This document shows positions 1 through 8,759 of a DNA stretch of 64,000 bases, piece by piece. The DNA lies in NCBI RefSeq assembly GCF_001895025.1, contig NZ_BCXI01000009.1:62001-126000 (forward strand), given 5' to 3'. The position numbers and the translations under genes are program-made. Under the pieces are notes generated by a model that was not told the origin of the DNA, ran no database searches, and saw nothing but the letters and a program-made list of their open reading frames with translations. The first letter of the stretch is position 1; each line of letters begins with the position of its first letter. This DNA is from Rhodococcus zopfii NBRC 100606 = JCM 9919 (lineage in GTDB: Bacteria > Actinomycetota > Actinomycetes > Mycobacteriales > Mycobacteriaceae).

Positions 1-3000
1 TCGCGCTCACCCGATCCGTCGAGTCGGTGACCGCGGTGTGGGCCGTCGCGAAGACCGGTGCCGCATTCGTGCCGGTGGACCCGACCCACCCGGCCGGACG
101 CATCGAGCACATGATCACCGATTCGGAAGTGACTGTCGGCGTGACCGTCTCGTCGACACTGCGCCGGCTGCCCGGTTCGGTGCGCTGGCTCGTGCTCGAC
201 GAACCCACGGAGGACGTGTCCGACGCTCCGATCGACGAAGGCGCCCCGGTCCATCCCGGTCAGGCCGCCTACGTGATCTACACGTCGGGATCGACCGGGC
301 TGCCCAAGGGTGTCGTCGTCACGCACCGCGGCCTCGCCGGCCTCGTGGCCGAGCAACGCACCCTGGACATCGACCGGGATGCGAAGGTGCTGCACTGTGC
401 CTCACCGAGTTTCGACGCGTCGGTGTTCGAGATGCTGTGGGCGATCGGATCGGCCGCGACGCTGGTCGTCGTCCCCCCGGCAGTGTACGGCGGCGACGAC
501 CTCACCGGCCTGCTGCGTCGCGAGGCCGTCACGCATGCCGTGCTCACCCCGAGCGTGCTCGCCTCGCTCGACCCGGCCGGCCTCGACGCGCTGCGTGTCC
601 TGCTCGTCGCGGGGGAGGCGTGCGCACCGGAACTGGTGGAGCGTTGGGCTCCCGGCCGGACGATGCTCGACGGATACGGGCCCACCGAATCGACCGTGAT
701 GTCCAACCTCAGCGGCGCACTCGCCCCGGGAGAACCGGTGACCATCGGCGGACCGGCCCGCGGGTTCACCGAGGTGGTCCTCGACGCCGCGCTGCGTCCC
801 GTCCCGGCCGGTGTCGCCGGCGAACTGTACCTCGGCGGGCCTGCGCTGGCCCGCGGCTACCGGGGACGGCCGGCGCTGACCGCGTCCCGGTTCGTCGCCG
901 ACCCCTTCGGCGAACCCGGTGCGCGGCTGTACCGCACCGGTGACGTGGTGCGCTGGCGGGAGACCGCCGAGGGCGCCCCGACCCTCGACTACCTCGGCCG
1001 GTCCGACTTCCAGGTCAAGATCCGCGGCATCCGCATCGAACTCGGCGAGATCGATGCCGCCCTCACCCGTCATCGCGGCGTCGACTTCGCCGTCACCGTC
1101 GGGCGCCGCGGACCGGGCGGGGACACCGTGCTCGTGTCCTACGTGCTTCCCGCCCCGGCCGAACCGGGCACGGCGACCGATCCCGACGCAGCGGCGCTGC
1201 TCGAGCACCTCCGGGATTTCGTGCCGTCCCACATGATTCCGGCGGCGATCGTGATGCTGGACGAACTGCCGCTCACCCCGGTCGGCAAGCTCGACCGCGC
1301 AGCCCTGCCCGCCCCGGACCTCGCCCGTGCCGAATACCGGGCGCCGGTCACCGGCACCGAGCGGGCCGCCGCGGCGGCCTTCGCCGAGGTGCTGGGCCTG
1401 GACCGGGTCGGTCTCGACGACAACTTCTTCGACCTCGGCGGCAACTCGCTGAGCGCGACCCGCGTGGTCGCGCGCGTCAACACCGACGCGGGCACGGATC
1501 TGGGTGTGCGGGAGTTGTTCGAGGCGCCGACCGTCGCGGCGCTGGCCGCGCGCACCGATGCCGTCGCGGCGCCGGCCGCGCGCACCGATGCGGCCGGTCG
1601 GCGCGTGGGGGATCGGCCCGCGCTGGTCGCGGGTCCCCGCCCGGAGTACGTGCCGCTCTCGCTCGCGCAGCAGCGTATGTGGGTCGTCAACCAGGTCGAT
1701 CCGGCCTCCCCGGCCTACAACGTTCCGATCGTCTTGCGCCTGACCGGTGAGTTGGACCTCGATGCGCTGCGCGCCGCTCTGGCCGACGTGCTGGATCGGC
1801 ACGAGTCGCTGCGCACCGTCCACCCGTCGTCGACGCTGGGCCCCCATCAGGTCGTGCTCCCCGCCGACAGCATCGGCACCGACGACCTCACACCGGTGCC
1901 GGTTTCGGGCGAAAGCGAGTTGCGGGAGCGGCTGCGTGCCGTCGCCTCCGCCGGGTTCGACGTGAGCGTCGACGTGCCGATGCGCACCGCACTGTTCCGG
2001 CTGGGCCCGGACGAGCATGTCGTCGCGATCGTGTTGCACCACATCGCGGCCGACGGATTCTCGATGGCACCGCTTGCGCGGGACGTGATGCTCGCCTACA
2101 CGACCCGCGCCGTTGGGCTTGCGCCGCAGTGGATGCCGATGCCCGCGCACTACGCCGACTACACCCTGTGGCAGCGGGAGGTCGTAGGCGACGACACCGA
2201 CCCGGCGTCGCTCGCGACCGCTCAGATCGACTTCTGGCGTCGCACCCTCGACGGGCTGCCGGAACTGCTCGAACTGCCCACCGATCGGGATCGGACGGTG
2301 TTCCGCTCCGCGCACGGCGCCGCCGTGCCGTTCGAGATCGGCCCGGCCCTGCACCGTGCGGTGATCGACCTGGCCCGCGACCACGACGCCACCGTGTTCA
2401 TGGTGGTGCACGCTGCCCTCGCTCTTCTGCTCGGGAAGCTCTCGGGCACAGACGATCTCGCGATCGGCACGCCGGTGGCGGGCCGCGGCGCCGCGGCGCT
2501 CGACGACATGGTCGGGATGTTCGTCAACACGGTGACCCTCCGTACCCGCATCGCACCGCAGTCCACGTTCGGTGATCTGGTGACCCAGGCGCGTGACGGT
2601 GATCTCGACGCATTCGGGCACGCGGACGTCCCGTTCGATCATGTCGTCCGGGCGCTCGATCCGGTGCGATCCTCCGCGCACGCGCCGCTGTTCCAGGTGC
2701 TCCTCGAGTTCCGCAACCTCGATGCGACCCGACTCGATCTGCCGGGGCTGGTCGTCGAGACCGTCGACGTCGATCTCGAGGTCGCCAAGTGTGATCTGTA
2801 CCTGAGCGTCGACGAGACCCGCGATCGCTCCGGCGCCCCTGCCGGCATGATCGCCGAATTCGGTTTCACCACCGACATCTTCGACCGTGACACCGTCGAC
2901 GGCTTCGTGCGGCGGTTCGTGCGTCTCCTCGGCGCCGTCGTCGCCGAGCCGACTCGGCCGGTCGGCGCCTTCGACCTCCTCGACGACGCCGAACGTGCCG

Positions 3001-5558
3001 AACTGGTTCCGGTTTCGGGCGGTACGTCGGCTCCCGGCGTCACCCTGCCGGAGTTGTTCGCCGCCGCGGCGGTCGCCGAACCCGAAGCGGTCGCGGTGGT
3101 CGCGGGGGAGCGTCGGCTCACCTACCGTGAGCTGGATGATCAGTCGAATCGACTGGCACACAACCTGTCCGATTCCGGCGTCGGCCCGGAGTCGGTGGTC
3201 GCGATCGCGATGACCCGCTCGGTGGAGTCGGTGCTCGCCGTATGGGCGGTCGCGAAAACCGGTGCCGCGTTCGTCCCCGTCGACCCCCAGTACCCGGCCG
3301 GTCGCATCGAGCACATGCTCGCCGATTCCGGTGCCTCCCTGGGCCTCACCACGCCCGACTCGGCCGGGCATCTCCCGGGCTCCGTCCCCTGGCTCGCCGT
3401 GCCTCCGTCCTCCCCGGGTGATGGGAAACAGTCTTCGGCCTATCCGGGCGAAGATTCCCATCGCCCGGGGGTGCGGGTGCCGCTGCGGCCCGAGCATGCC
3501 GCGTATGTCATCTACACGTCCGGCTCGACGGGGGTGCCGAAGGGCGTGGAGGTCACGCATGCGGGGCTCGCGAACCTGGTGGCCGAGCAGCGCGCCCGGT
3601 TCGGGCTCGGGCCGCACGCGCGGGTGTTGCACGCGGCATCGCCGAGTTTCGACGCGGCGGTGCTGGAAATGTTGTGGGCGTTCGGAACCGGCGGCAGCCT
3701 GGTGATCTCCCCGCCCGGGGTGTTCGGCGGCCGCGAGCTCGCCGACCTGCTGGCACGCGAGCAGGTCACGCACGCGGCACTGACGCCCGCCGCGCTCGGC
3801 ACGGTCGATCCGACCGGACTCGACCACCTGAGCACCGTCGTGGTCGGTGGTGAGACCTGCCCTCCGGAACTCGTCGCGCGGTGGGCCCCTGGCCGGACGA
3901 TGGTGAACACGTACGGGCCGGCGGAAACAACGATCCAGTCGAATGCGGGACGACCACTCGTGGCGGGAGAACCCGTCACGATCGGCGGTCCGATCCGCGG
4001 ATTCGGCGAACTCGTGCTCGACGACCGGTTGCGGCCGGTGCCGGTCGGCGTCGTGGGAGAGCTGTATCTGTCCGGGCCGGGGCTGGCCCGCGGATACCGC
4101 AATCGCCCCGGACTGTCGGCGGCCCGGTTCGTCGCCGCACCGAACGGGCAGCGCATGTACCGCACCGGCGACCTTGTGCGCTGGCGTCGCCGCGACGACG
4201 GGACGCTCGAACTCGACTACGTCGGCCGCTCCGACCAGCAGGTGAAGGTGCGCGGGTTCCGCATCGAGCTCGGTGAGATCGAATCGGCGCTGCTCGGATA
4301 TCCCGGGGTCGCGCACGCCGTCGCCCACGCCGACGGCGATCGGCTCGCCGGCTATGTCGTCGCGGCCCCGGGCGCCGTCGTCGACACCGATGCGGTGCTC
4401 GGCCACGCCCGTACCCGGCTCGCGCCGCACATGGTTCCCGCGACCGTCACCGTCCTCGACCGGGTCCCGGTCACCGCCAACGGCAAACTCGACCGTGCCG
4501 CTCTGCCGCGGCCCGAGCACACCCGGGTCGCCTACCGGGCGCCGCGCGACGCCGCCGAGACGATCGTCGCCGACGCCTTCGCCGACGACCTCGGACTCGA
4601 GCGGGTCGGGTTGGACGACAATTACTTTGCACTCGGTGGCACGTCCCTGAGCGCGACCGTGCTGATCGCGACGATCTCGGACCGGGTCGACCGGCGGGTG
4701 CCCGTGCAGTGGATCTTCACCGACCCCACGCCGGAAGCCCTGGCCCACCGGATCACCAGCGCGCCGGACCGCGAGGCCGACGACGCGCTGGCGCCGCTGC
4801 TGCCGCTGCGCCCCGACGGTGCGGGCACTCCGGTGTTCTGCATCCATCCGGCGATCGGCCTGGCCTGGTGTTTCACCGGTCTGGTGCCCTACTTGGGGGA
4901 CCGCCCGGTGTACGGACTGCAGTCCCCGGCGCTCACCGACCCGCAGGTCCGGTTCGGTTCCCTCGCCGAGCTCGCCGACCGCTACATCGATCAGATCCGG
5001 TCCGTGCAGCCGGACGGTCCGTACCATCTCGTCGGGTACTCGGTGGGCGGTCAGATCGCCCACGAGATGTCGGTGCGGCTCGGTCCCGAGTCGGTCGCGA
5101 CCCTCACGATGCTCGATTCGCATCTGCTGGGCGAGAACGACATCCGCATCGAACCGCCGACCCTCGGGGAACTGCTCGCCGAGTTCGGTGACCTGCCCGT
5201 CGACGACACACTCACCGCCGAACAGGCCGCGGACGTGCTGCGTCACACGGGGGGCCTGTTCGACGCGGTGACCCCGGAGCGCGTCGAGGCGCTGCACCGC
5301 GTGTTCACTGCGACGGTGGAACTCGCTGTCGCGCACAGGCCATCGATGTCGCTCGACACCGATCTCCTGTACTTCGCGGCCGCGGAATCCGTCGACGACC
5401 CGACCGCCGCAGCTGCCTGGACGCGGCACATCGCCGGGCGGATCGACGAGCACGCGGTGCCCGCCACCCACCAGCAGTTGACGGGACCGCAGGCCCTCGA
5501 CGTTCTCGGCCCCGCCCTTGCGCGGCACCTGCTGGCCGCGGACACCGCGACGGCATGA
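1..5558 (+). CDS. Non-ribosomal peptide synthetase, C-terminal part (A-T-C-A-T-TE), 5' end outside window
   Basis: Two modules of a modular peptide synthetase. The reading frame is already open at the left edge (codons begin at base 3), so the first adenylation domain is cut. Domains in order: partial A1 with TSGSTG near base 285, GYGPTES near 675 and the GKLDRAAL end near 1285; carrier T1 with GGNS, phosphopantetheine serine codon at 1446; condensation domain from about 1650, HHIAADG starting at 2037; A2 from about 3050 with TSGSTG near 3515; carrier T2 with GGTS, serine codon at 4644; terminal thioesterase from about 4810 with GYSVGG, nucleophile serine at 5040. No epimerase or methyltransferase is seen, so the condensation domain should join L residues. 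The C-terminal TE implies this is the last subunit, releasing the peptide. The product is unknown. A1 and A2 are very similar outside their pockets. Confidence 0.95.
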   Translation, partial: ALTRSVESVTAVWAVAKTGAAFVPVDPTHPAGRIEHMITDSEVTVGVTVSSTLRRLPGSVRWLVLDEPTEDVSDAPIDEGAPVHPGQAAYVIYTSGSTGLPKGVVVTHRGLAGLVAEQRTLDIDRDAKVLHCASPSFDASVFEMLWAIGSAATLVVVPPAVYGGDDLTGLLRREAVTHAVLTPSVLASLDPAGLDALRVLLVAGEACAPELVERWAPGRTMLDGYGPTESTVMSNLSGALAPGEPVTIGGPARGFTEVVLDAALRPVPAGVAGELYLGGPALARGYRGRPALTASRFVADPFGEPGARLYRTGDVVRWRETAEGAPTLDYLGRSDFQVKIRGIRIELGEIDAALTRHRGVDFAVTVGRRGPGGDTVLVSYVLPAPAEPGTATDPDAAALLEHLRDFVPSHMIPAAIVMLDELPLTPVGKLDRAALPAPDLARAEYRAPVTGTERAAAAAFAEVLGLDRVGLDDNFFDLGGNSLSATRVVARVNTDAGTDLGVRELFEAPTVAALAARTDAVAAPAARTDAAGRRVGDRPALVAGPRPEYVPLSLAQQRMWVVNQVDPASPAYNVPIVLRLTGELDLDALRAALADVLDRHESLRTVHPSSTLGPHQVVLPADSIGTDDLTPVPVSGESELRERLRAVASAGFDVSVDVPMRTALFRLGPDEHVVAIVLHHIAADGFSMAPLARDVMLAYTTRAVGLAPQWMPMPAHYADYTLWQREVVGDDTDPASLATAQIDFWRRTLDGLPELLELPTDRDRTVFRSAHGAAVPFEIGPALHRAVIDLARDHDATVFMVVHAALALLLGKLSGTDDLAIGTPVAGRGAAALDDMVGMFVNTVTLRTRIAPQSTFGDLVTQARDGDLDAFGHADVPFDHVVRALDPVRSSAHAPLFQVLLEFRNLDATRLDLPGLVVETVDVDLEVAKCDLYLSVDETRDRSGAPAGMIAEFGFTTDIFDRDTVDGFVRRFVRLLGAVVAEPTRPVGAFDLLDDAERAELVPVSGGTSAPGVTLPELFAAAAVAEPEAVAVVAGERRLTYRELDDQSNRLAHNLSDSGVGPESVVAIAMTRSVESVLAVWAVAKTGAAFVPVDPQYPAGRIEHMLADSGASLGLTTPDSAGHLPGSVPWLAVPPSSPGDGKQSSAYPGEDSHRPGVRVPLRPEHAAYVIYTSGSTGVPKGVEVTHAGLANLVAEQRARFGLGPHARVLHAASPSFDAAVLEMLWAFGTGGSLVISPPGVFGGRELADLLAREQVTHAALTPAALGTVDPTGLDHLSTVVVGGETCPPELVARWAPGRTMVNTYGPAETTIQSNAGRPLVAGEPVTIGGPIRGFGELVLDDRLRPVPVGVVGELYLSGPGLARGYRNRPGLSAARFVAAPNGQRMYRTGDLVRWRRRDDGTLELDYVGRSDQQVKVRGFRIELGEIESALLGYPGVAHAVAHADGDRLAGYVVAAPGAVVDTDAVLGHARTRLAPHMVPATVTVLDRVPVTANGKLDRAALPRPEHTRVAYRAPRDAAETIVADAFADDLGLERVGLDDNYFALGGTSLSATVLIATISDRVDRRVPVQWIFTDPTPEALAHRITSAPDREADDALAPLLPLRPDGAGTPVFCIHPAIGLAWCFTGLVPYLGDRPVYGLQSPALTDPQVRFGSLAELADRYIDQIRSVQPDGPYHLVGYSVGGQIAHEMSVRLGPESVATLTMLDSHLLGENDIRIEPPTLGELLAEFGDLPVDDTLTAEQAADVLRHTGGLFDAVTPERVEALHRVFTATVELAVAHRPSMSLDTDLLYFAAAESVDDPTAAAAWTRHIAGRIDEHAVPATHQQLTGPQALDVLGPALARHLLAADTATA
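1531..1590 (+). repeat. 30-bp in-frame tandem duplication in the T1-C linker of the NRPS
   Basis: Bases 1531-1560 and 1561-1590 are identical except for one T/C difference (GCTGG versus GCCGG). They encode [10 protein letters not shown] followed by [10 protein letters not shown], in the Ala-rich linker between carrier and condensation domains, so the duplication lengthens a flexible linker without breaking the frame. Confidence 0.9.
3412..3470 (+). repeat. Large imperfect palindrome inside the second adenylation domain
   Basis: Outer arms 3412-3427 and 3455-3470 are 16 bp each and pair except for one G-T. Inner arms TCTTCG (3432-3437) and CGAAGA (3449-3454) continue the stem after a 4-base bulge, leaving an 11-base loop. 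The element is read in frame. Compared with A1, A2 has about 10 extra residues here, just before its TSGSTG motif. This looks like an in-frame palindromic insertion in a surface loop. Only sequence symmetry supports that, not a known family. Confidence 0.7.
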
Positions 5559-5665
5559 GGGGTACGCAGACGCACCCCTGGGGTGCCTGGCCCGGCCGGC
5601 CTCACCGCAGGATTCTGGTCTCACGACATCCGACGGTCTCGGCCACACAGCTTCTGGGAGAAAAC

Positions 5666-6370
5666 ATGTCGATCACCACCCGTCAGCTCGGAGACGAAAC
5701 ACCTTCTGCCGAGGTCCATCCTGACTTCCGTGTGCGAGGACCCCGGTCGGGCGTCGAACTCGGCAGCCTGTTCGACGGCTTCGGTGCCGACGAGCACCCC
5801 CGCGCCGGCGAACTCCGGCGCTGGGCGGTCGACTACCTGTGCCGGCCGCACGAGGACCTCGGCCGGACCGGCCCCGTGTGCCCGTTCGCCGGCCCGTCGA
5901 TCACCCGGCGACTGTTCTGGGCGGCGTTCGTCCCGGGCGCCGATGTCGGGGAGGACCGCATGCGGGCCATCGCCGACGATCTGGCCGAGCTGTTCCCCGA
6001 ATTGCCCCCCGGATCCGGCGCCGACGCCGCCCTCAAGGCCGTCGTCGTGGTCTTCCCCGATATGACGGACTACGACGTGATCGAGCGGGTGCAGAACGAC
6101 CGCAAGTCGGATTTCGTCCTGCAGGGTCTGATGCTCGGCCAGTTCTACCCGGGGTGCACGGTCTCCGGTCTGCGCAACAGCGACTTCCGCGCACTCGACG
6201 CCCCGCTGCCCATGCTCGCCGTCCGGCACATGGTCGGCTCGGACTTCCCGTTCCTCGCCGACGACCGGGATTGGGTCCTGGCCTACCTCAAGAAGTTCGC
6301 CGGTTCGGTGCCGTCGGCGGTGCGGACCGAGATCGCCGAGAAGCTCGCAGCGCCTACCGTGGGGGCATGA
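5666..6370 (+). CDS. Uncharacterised NRPS-associated protein (possibly DUF6875 type)
   Basis: A 234-residue soluble protein that I do not recognise with certainty. It may belong to a family (DUF6875) seen near peptide synthetases, but that is recollection rather than proof. The ATG at 5666 is chosen because GGGAG lies just before it. An open frame back to 5555 would give an unlikely Gly/Pro/Arg extension. Visible features are a conserved-looking RPHEDLGR..GPVCPF segment near residues 61-77, a hydrophobic strand AVVVVFPDM near 125-133, and no signal peptide or membrane span. It lies 107 bp after the NRPS on the same strand and its stop overlaps the next start (ATGA), so co-transcription with both neighbours is likely. 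A role in maturing or handling the peptide product is inference from position. Confidence 0.6.
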   Translation: MSITTRQLGDETPSAEVHPDFRVRGPRSGVELGSLFDGFGADEHPRAGELRRWAVDYLCRPHEDLGRTGPVCPFAGPSITRRLFWAAFVPGADVGEDRMRAIADDLAELFPELPPGSGADAALKAVVVVFPDMTDYDVIERVQNDRKSDFVLQGLMLGQFYPGCTVSGLRNSDFRALDAPLPMLAVRHMVGSDFPFLADDRDWVLAYLKKFAGSVPSAVRTEIAEKLAAPTVGA

Positions 6371-7305
6371 GCCCGGTCGATCCTGTTCCCCACTACACAC
6401 TCCGCCAGCTCGCGGCGTTCGTCGCGGTCGCAGAGTGGGGGTCGATCGCCGGCGCCGCGGACGTACTGAGCATGTCGCAGTCGGCGGTGTCCTCGTCGAT
6501 CACCGAACTCGAACGTGCCCTCGGTGCCCGGCTGTGTATCCGGCAGCGGGCGCGCGGGGTGCGGCTCACCCCGACCGGTGAGGGCGTGCTCGAGCGGGCC
6601 AGGATCCTGCTGCACCAGGCGGGGGAGTTGCAGGCCGACGCCCGCGCCGAGGCCGGTGAGGTGGTCGGCAGGGTCAAGGTCGGGTGCTATCCGTCGCTGG
6701 GGCCGACCGTGCTGCCGGCGCTCCTGGACGGATTCATCCGCAGCCATCCGCGGGTGCACCTCGATTTCCACGAGGACGACCAGAACCATCTCACCGCTCA
6801 ACTCGAGTCCGGGGAACTGGACGTCGCGGTGATGTATGCCCTGGATTTGCGGCCCGGGCTGGGCACGGTGACGATCGGGCAGCGCAACCCGATGGTGCTG
6901 CTGCCCGCGGCACATCCCCTGGCGGCGGGCGACGAGCCGATCCGGCTGCAGGACCTCGGGGACGCACCGATGGTGCTACTCGATTCGCCGCCGAGCTCGA
7001 GCCACGGGCTGGGGGTGTGCCGGACCGCCGGATTCACCCCGAACGTGGTGTACCGGACCCGCAACTTCGAGACCTCCCGGGCGTTCGTCGGCCGGGGCCT
7101 GGGCTGGACGCTGCTGTTGTCGCGGCCGCGACGCGACATCACCTACGAGGGCTTCGAGATCGCTGTCCGCGACGTCACCGACCCTGTTCCCGCGCCGGTC
7201 GACGTCGTCGTCGCCTGGAAGGACGGGGCCCTGCTGAGTCGGGCGGCCCGGGAATTTCTCACCTTCGCGGCAGGGTCGATCGTCCCTTCCCACGTGCAGA
7301 AATAA
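6367..7305 (+). CDS. LysR-family transcriptional regulator
   Basis: A 312-residue LysR-type regulator. An N-terminal winged helix-turn-helix (about residues 9-66, with AAFVAVAEWGSIAGAADVLSMSQ and SSSITELERALG) is followed by a periplasmic-binding-like effector domain from about residue 95. The ATG at 6367 overlaps the preceding stop (ATGA), so translation may be coupled to the upstream gene. It is co-directional with, and directly upstream of, a transporter and a flavin hydroxylase, so it most likely senses an aromatic acid or its metabolite and controls them. Control of the NRPS run is possible because of the overlap. The effector is unknown. Confidence 0.9.
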   Translation: MSPVDPVPHYTLRQLAAFVAVAEWGSIAGAADVLSMSQSAVSSSITELERALGARLCIRQRARGVRLTPTGEGVLERARILLHQAGELQADARAEAGEVVGRVKVGCYPSLGPTVLPALLDGFIRSHPRVHLDFHEDDQNHLTAQLESGELDVAVMYALDLRPGLGTVTIGQRNPMVLLPAAHPLAAGDEPIRLQDLGDAPMVLLDSPPSSSHGLGVCRTAGFTPNVVYRTRNFETSRAFVGRGLGWTLLLSRPRRDITYEGFEIAVRDVTDPVPAPVDVVVAWKDGALLSRAAREFLTFAAGSIVPSHVQK

Positions 7306-7330
7306 GACTACTTCGAGAGAGCCGGGGAAT

Positions 7331-7350
7331 AAGCGGCAATTTTCGCGCTT
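7331..7350 (+). promoter_or_regulatory. Candidate LysR operator upstream of the MHS transporter
   Basis: AAGCG at 7331-7335 and CGCTT at 7346-7350 form a 5-10-5 inverted repeat in the most A/T-rich part of the 118-bp gap before the transporter. LysR regulators bind interrupted dyads of about this size, but the arms are short and could be chance. Confidence 0.3.
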
Positions 7351-7423
7351 TTCACGGGGTTGTGGTGGGGGTCATCGTGGTGTCGGCGGTCACGTCTCCG
7401 CCCTCCTCGAAAGGTCCCCATCC

Positions 7424-8755
7424 ATGACGGTTATCGACAAGCGCGAGGCGTCCCGCACGGCCGCAACCGCGCGCAAGGCCGCTGTCGGAAGTTTCGTCGG
7501 CACCGCGATCGAGTGGTACGACTTCTTCATCTACGGCACCGCCGCGGCACTCGTGCTCGGGCCCCAGTTCTTCCCGGGCACCTCCGACCTGGCCGGCACG
7601 CTCGCCGCCTTCGCGACCCTTGCCGTCGGGTTCGTCGCCCGGCCCATCGGCGGTGTCGTCATGGGCCACTTCGGCGACCGCGTCGGCCGCAAATCGATGC
7701 TGGTGACGTCGCTGCTGCTGATGGGCTTCGCGACCGTCACGATCGGCCTGCTACCGAACTACGCGGCCATCGGAGTCGCCGCCCCGATCCTGCTCGTCGT
7801 CCTCCGTTTCGTCCAGGGACTCGGTGTCGGTGGCGAGTGGGGTGGCGCGGTGCTCGTGGCCACCGAGAACGCTCCCGCCGGCAAGCGCGGCCTGTACGGC
7901 GCGGCGCCGCAGATCGGGGTACCCGCCGGTGTCCTGCTCGCCAACCTGGTCTTCCTGCCGCTGTCCATCTTCATGGACGAGGCGACGTTCGACTCGTGGG
8001 GCTGGCGCGTTCCGTTCCTGCTCTCGGCCGTGCTCGTCGGTGTCGCGATGTGGATCCGCCTCGGCCTCGAGGAGAGCGACGAGTTCCGGAAGTCGAAGGA
8101 CGAGAGCGCCGACGCTGCCGCGAAGCTGCCGATCATCGAGGTGCTCACCAAGCACTGGAAGACGGTTCTGCTGGCCGGCGGCACGTTCATCGCCACCAAC
8201 GGCATCGCCTACGCCTACATGGTCTACGTGCTCAAGTACGGCGAGAAGGAACTCGGTTTCTCCCAGACGACGATGCTGACCCTGCTCATCGCCTCGTGCC
8301 CGTTCTGGATGGCCGGCATGGCGTTCAGCGCATGGCGATCCGACCTCGTCGGCCGGCGCACCGTCTACATCCGCAGTTCCGCGGCCCTGGTGATCGCCGC
8401 CGCCCTGTTCTTCCCGCTCATGGACACCGCGACCCTGCCCGTCATGTTCCTGGCGATGGCCGGACTCGGGTTCACGCTCGGCTGCTGTGCCGGGCCCCAG
8501 TCAGCGCTGTTCTCCGAGCTGTTCCCGCCCGCCGTGCGCTACAGCGGTGCGTCCCTCGGCTACCAGATCGGCGCAATCCTCGGCGGTGGTCTCGCCCCGA
8601 TGATCGCCACCACGCTGTTCGCGAAGACCGGCACCTCGTGGTCCATCACCGGCTACTTCGTCCTGATCGCGCTGATCAGCCTCGTGAGCATCCTCGTCCT
8701 CCGCGTGCCCTCCACCCCCGCACGTCCCGCCCGTCTCGACCAGGAAGGGATCTGA
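7424..8755 (+). CDS. MHS-family (metabolite:H+ symporter) MFS transporter
   Basis: A 443-residue inner-membrane permease with about 12 hydrophobic segments. Diagnostic features are the opening GSFVGTAIEWYDFFIYG typical of the MHS subfamily (ShiA, ProP and KgtP relatives), the loop 2-3 motif GHFGDRVGRK near residues 82-91, and GLGVGGEWGGAVL near 130. The ATG at 7424 follows GAAAGG by about 10 bases. It ends four bases before the flavin hydroxylase gene, so the two form an operon: import of an aromatic or other carboxylate followed by hydroxylation. The substrate cannot be read from sequence. Confidence 0.93.
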   Translation: MTVIDKREASRTAATARKAAVGSFVGTAIEWYDFFIYGTAAALVLGPQFFPGTSDLAGTLAAFATLAVGFVARPIGGVVMGHFGDRVGRKSMLVTSLLLMGFATVTIGLLPNYAAIGVAAPILLVVLRFVQGLGVGGEWGGAVLVATENAPAGKRGLYGAAPQIGVPAGVLLANLVFLPLSIFMDEATFDSWGWRVPFLLSAVLVGVAMWIRLGLEESDEFRKSKDESADAAAKLPIIEVLTKHWKTVLLAGGTFIATNGIAYAYMVYVLKYGEKELGFSQTTMLTLLIASCPFWMAGMAFSAWRSDLVGRRTVYIRSSAALVIAAALFFPLMDTATLPVMFLAMAGLGFTLGCCAGPQSALFSELFPPAVRYSGASLGYQIGAILGGGLAPMIATTLFAKTGTSWSITGYFVLIALISLVSILVLRVPSTPARPARLDQEGI

Positions 8756-8759
8756 CCAC

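Noticed and set aside
5572-5586. GCACCCC-T-GGGGTGC palindrome after the NRPS as terminator
   Set aside because: A one-base centre cannot form a loop without losing pairs, and the next gene is probably co-transcribed; left unassigned.
402-5648. Minus-strand open frame of 1748 codons opposite the NRPS
   Set aside because: Arg/Gly/His-rich shadow of a high-GC gene; the plus strand carries clear NRPS motifs throughout.
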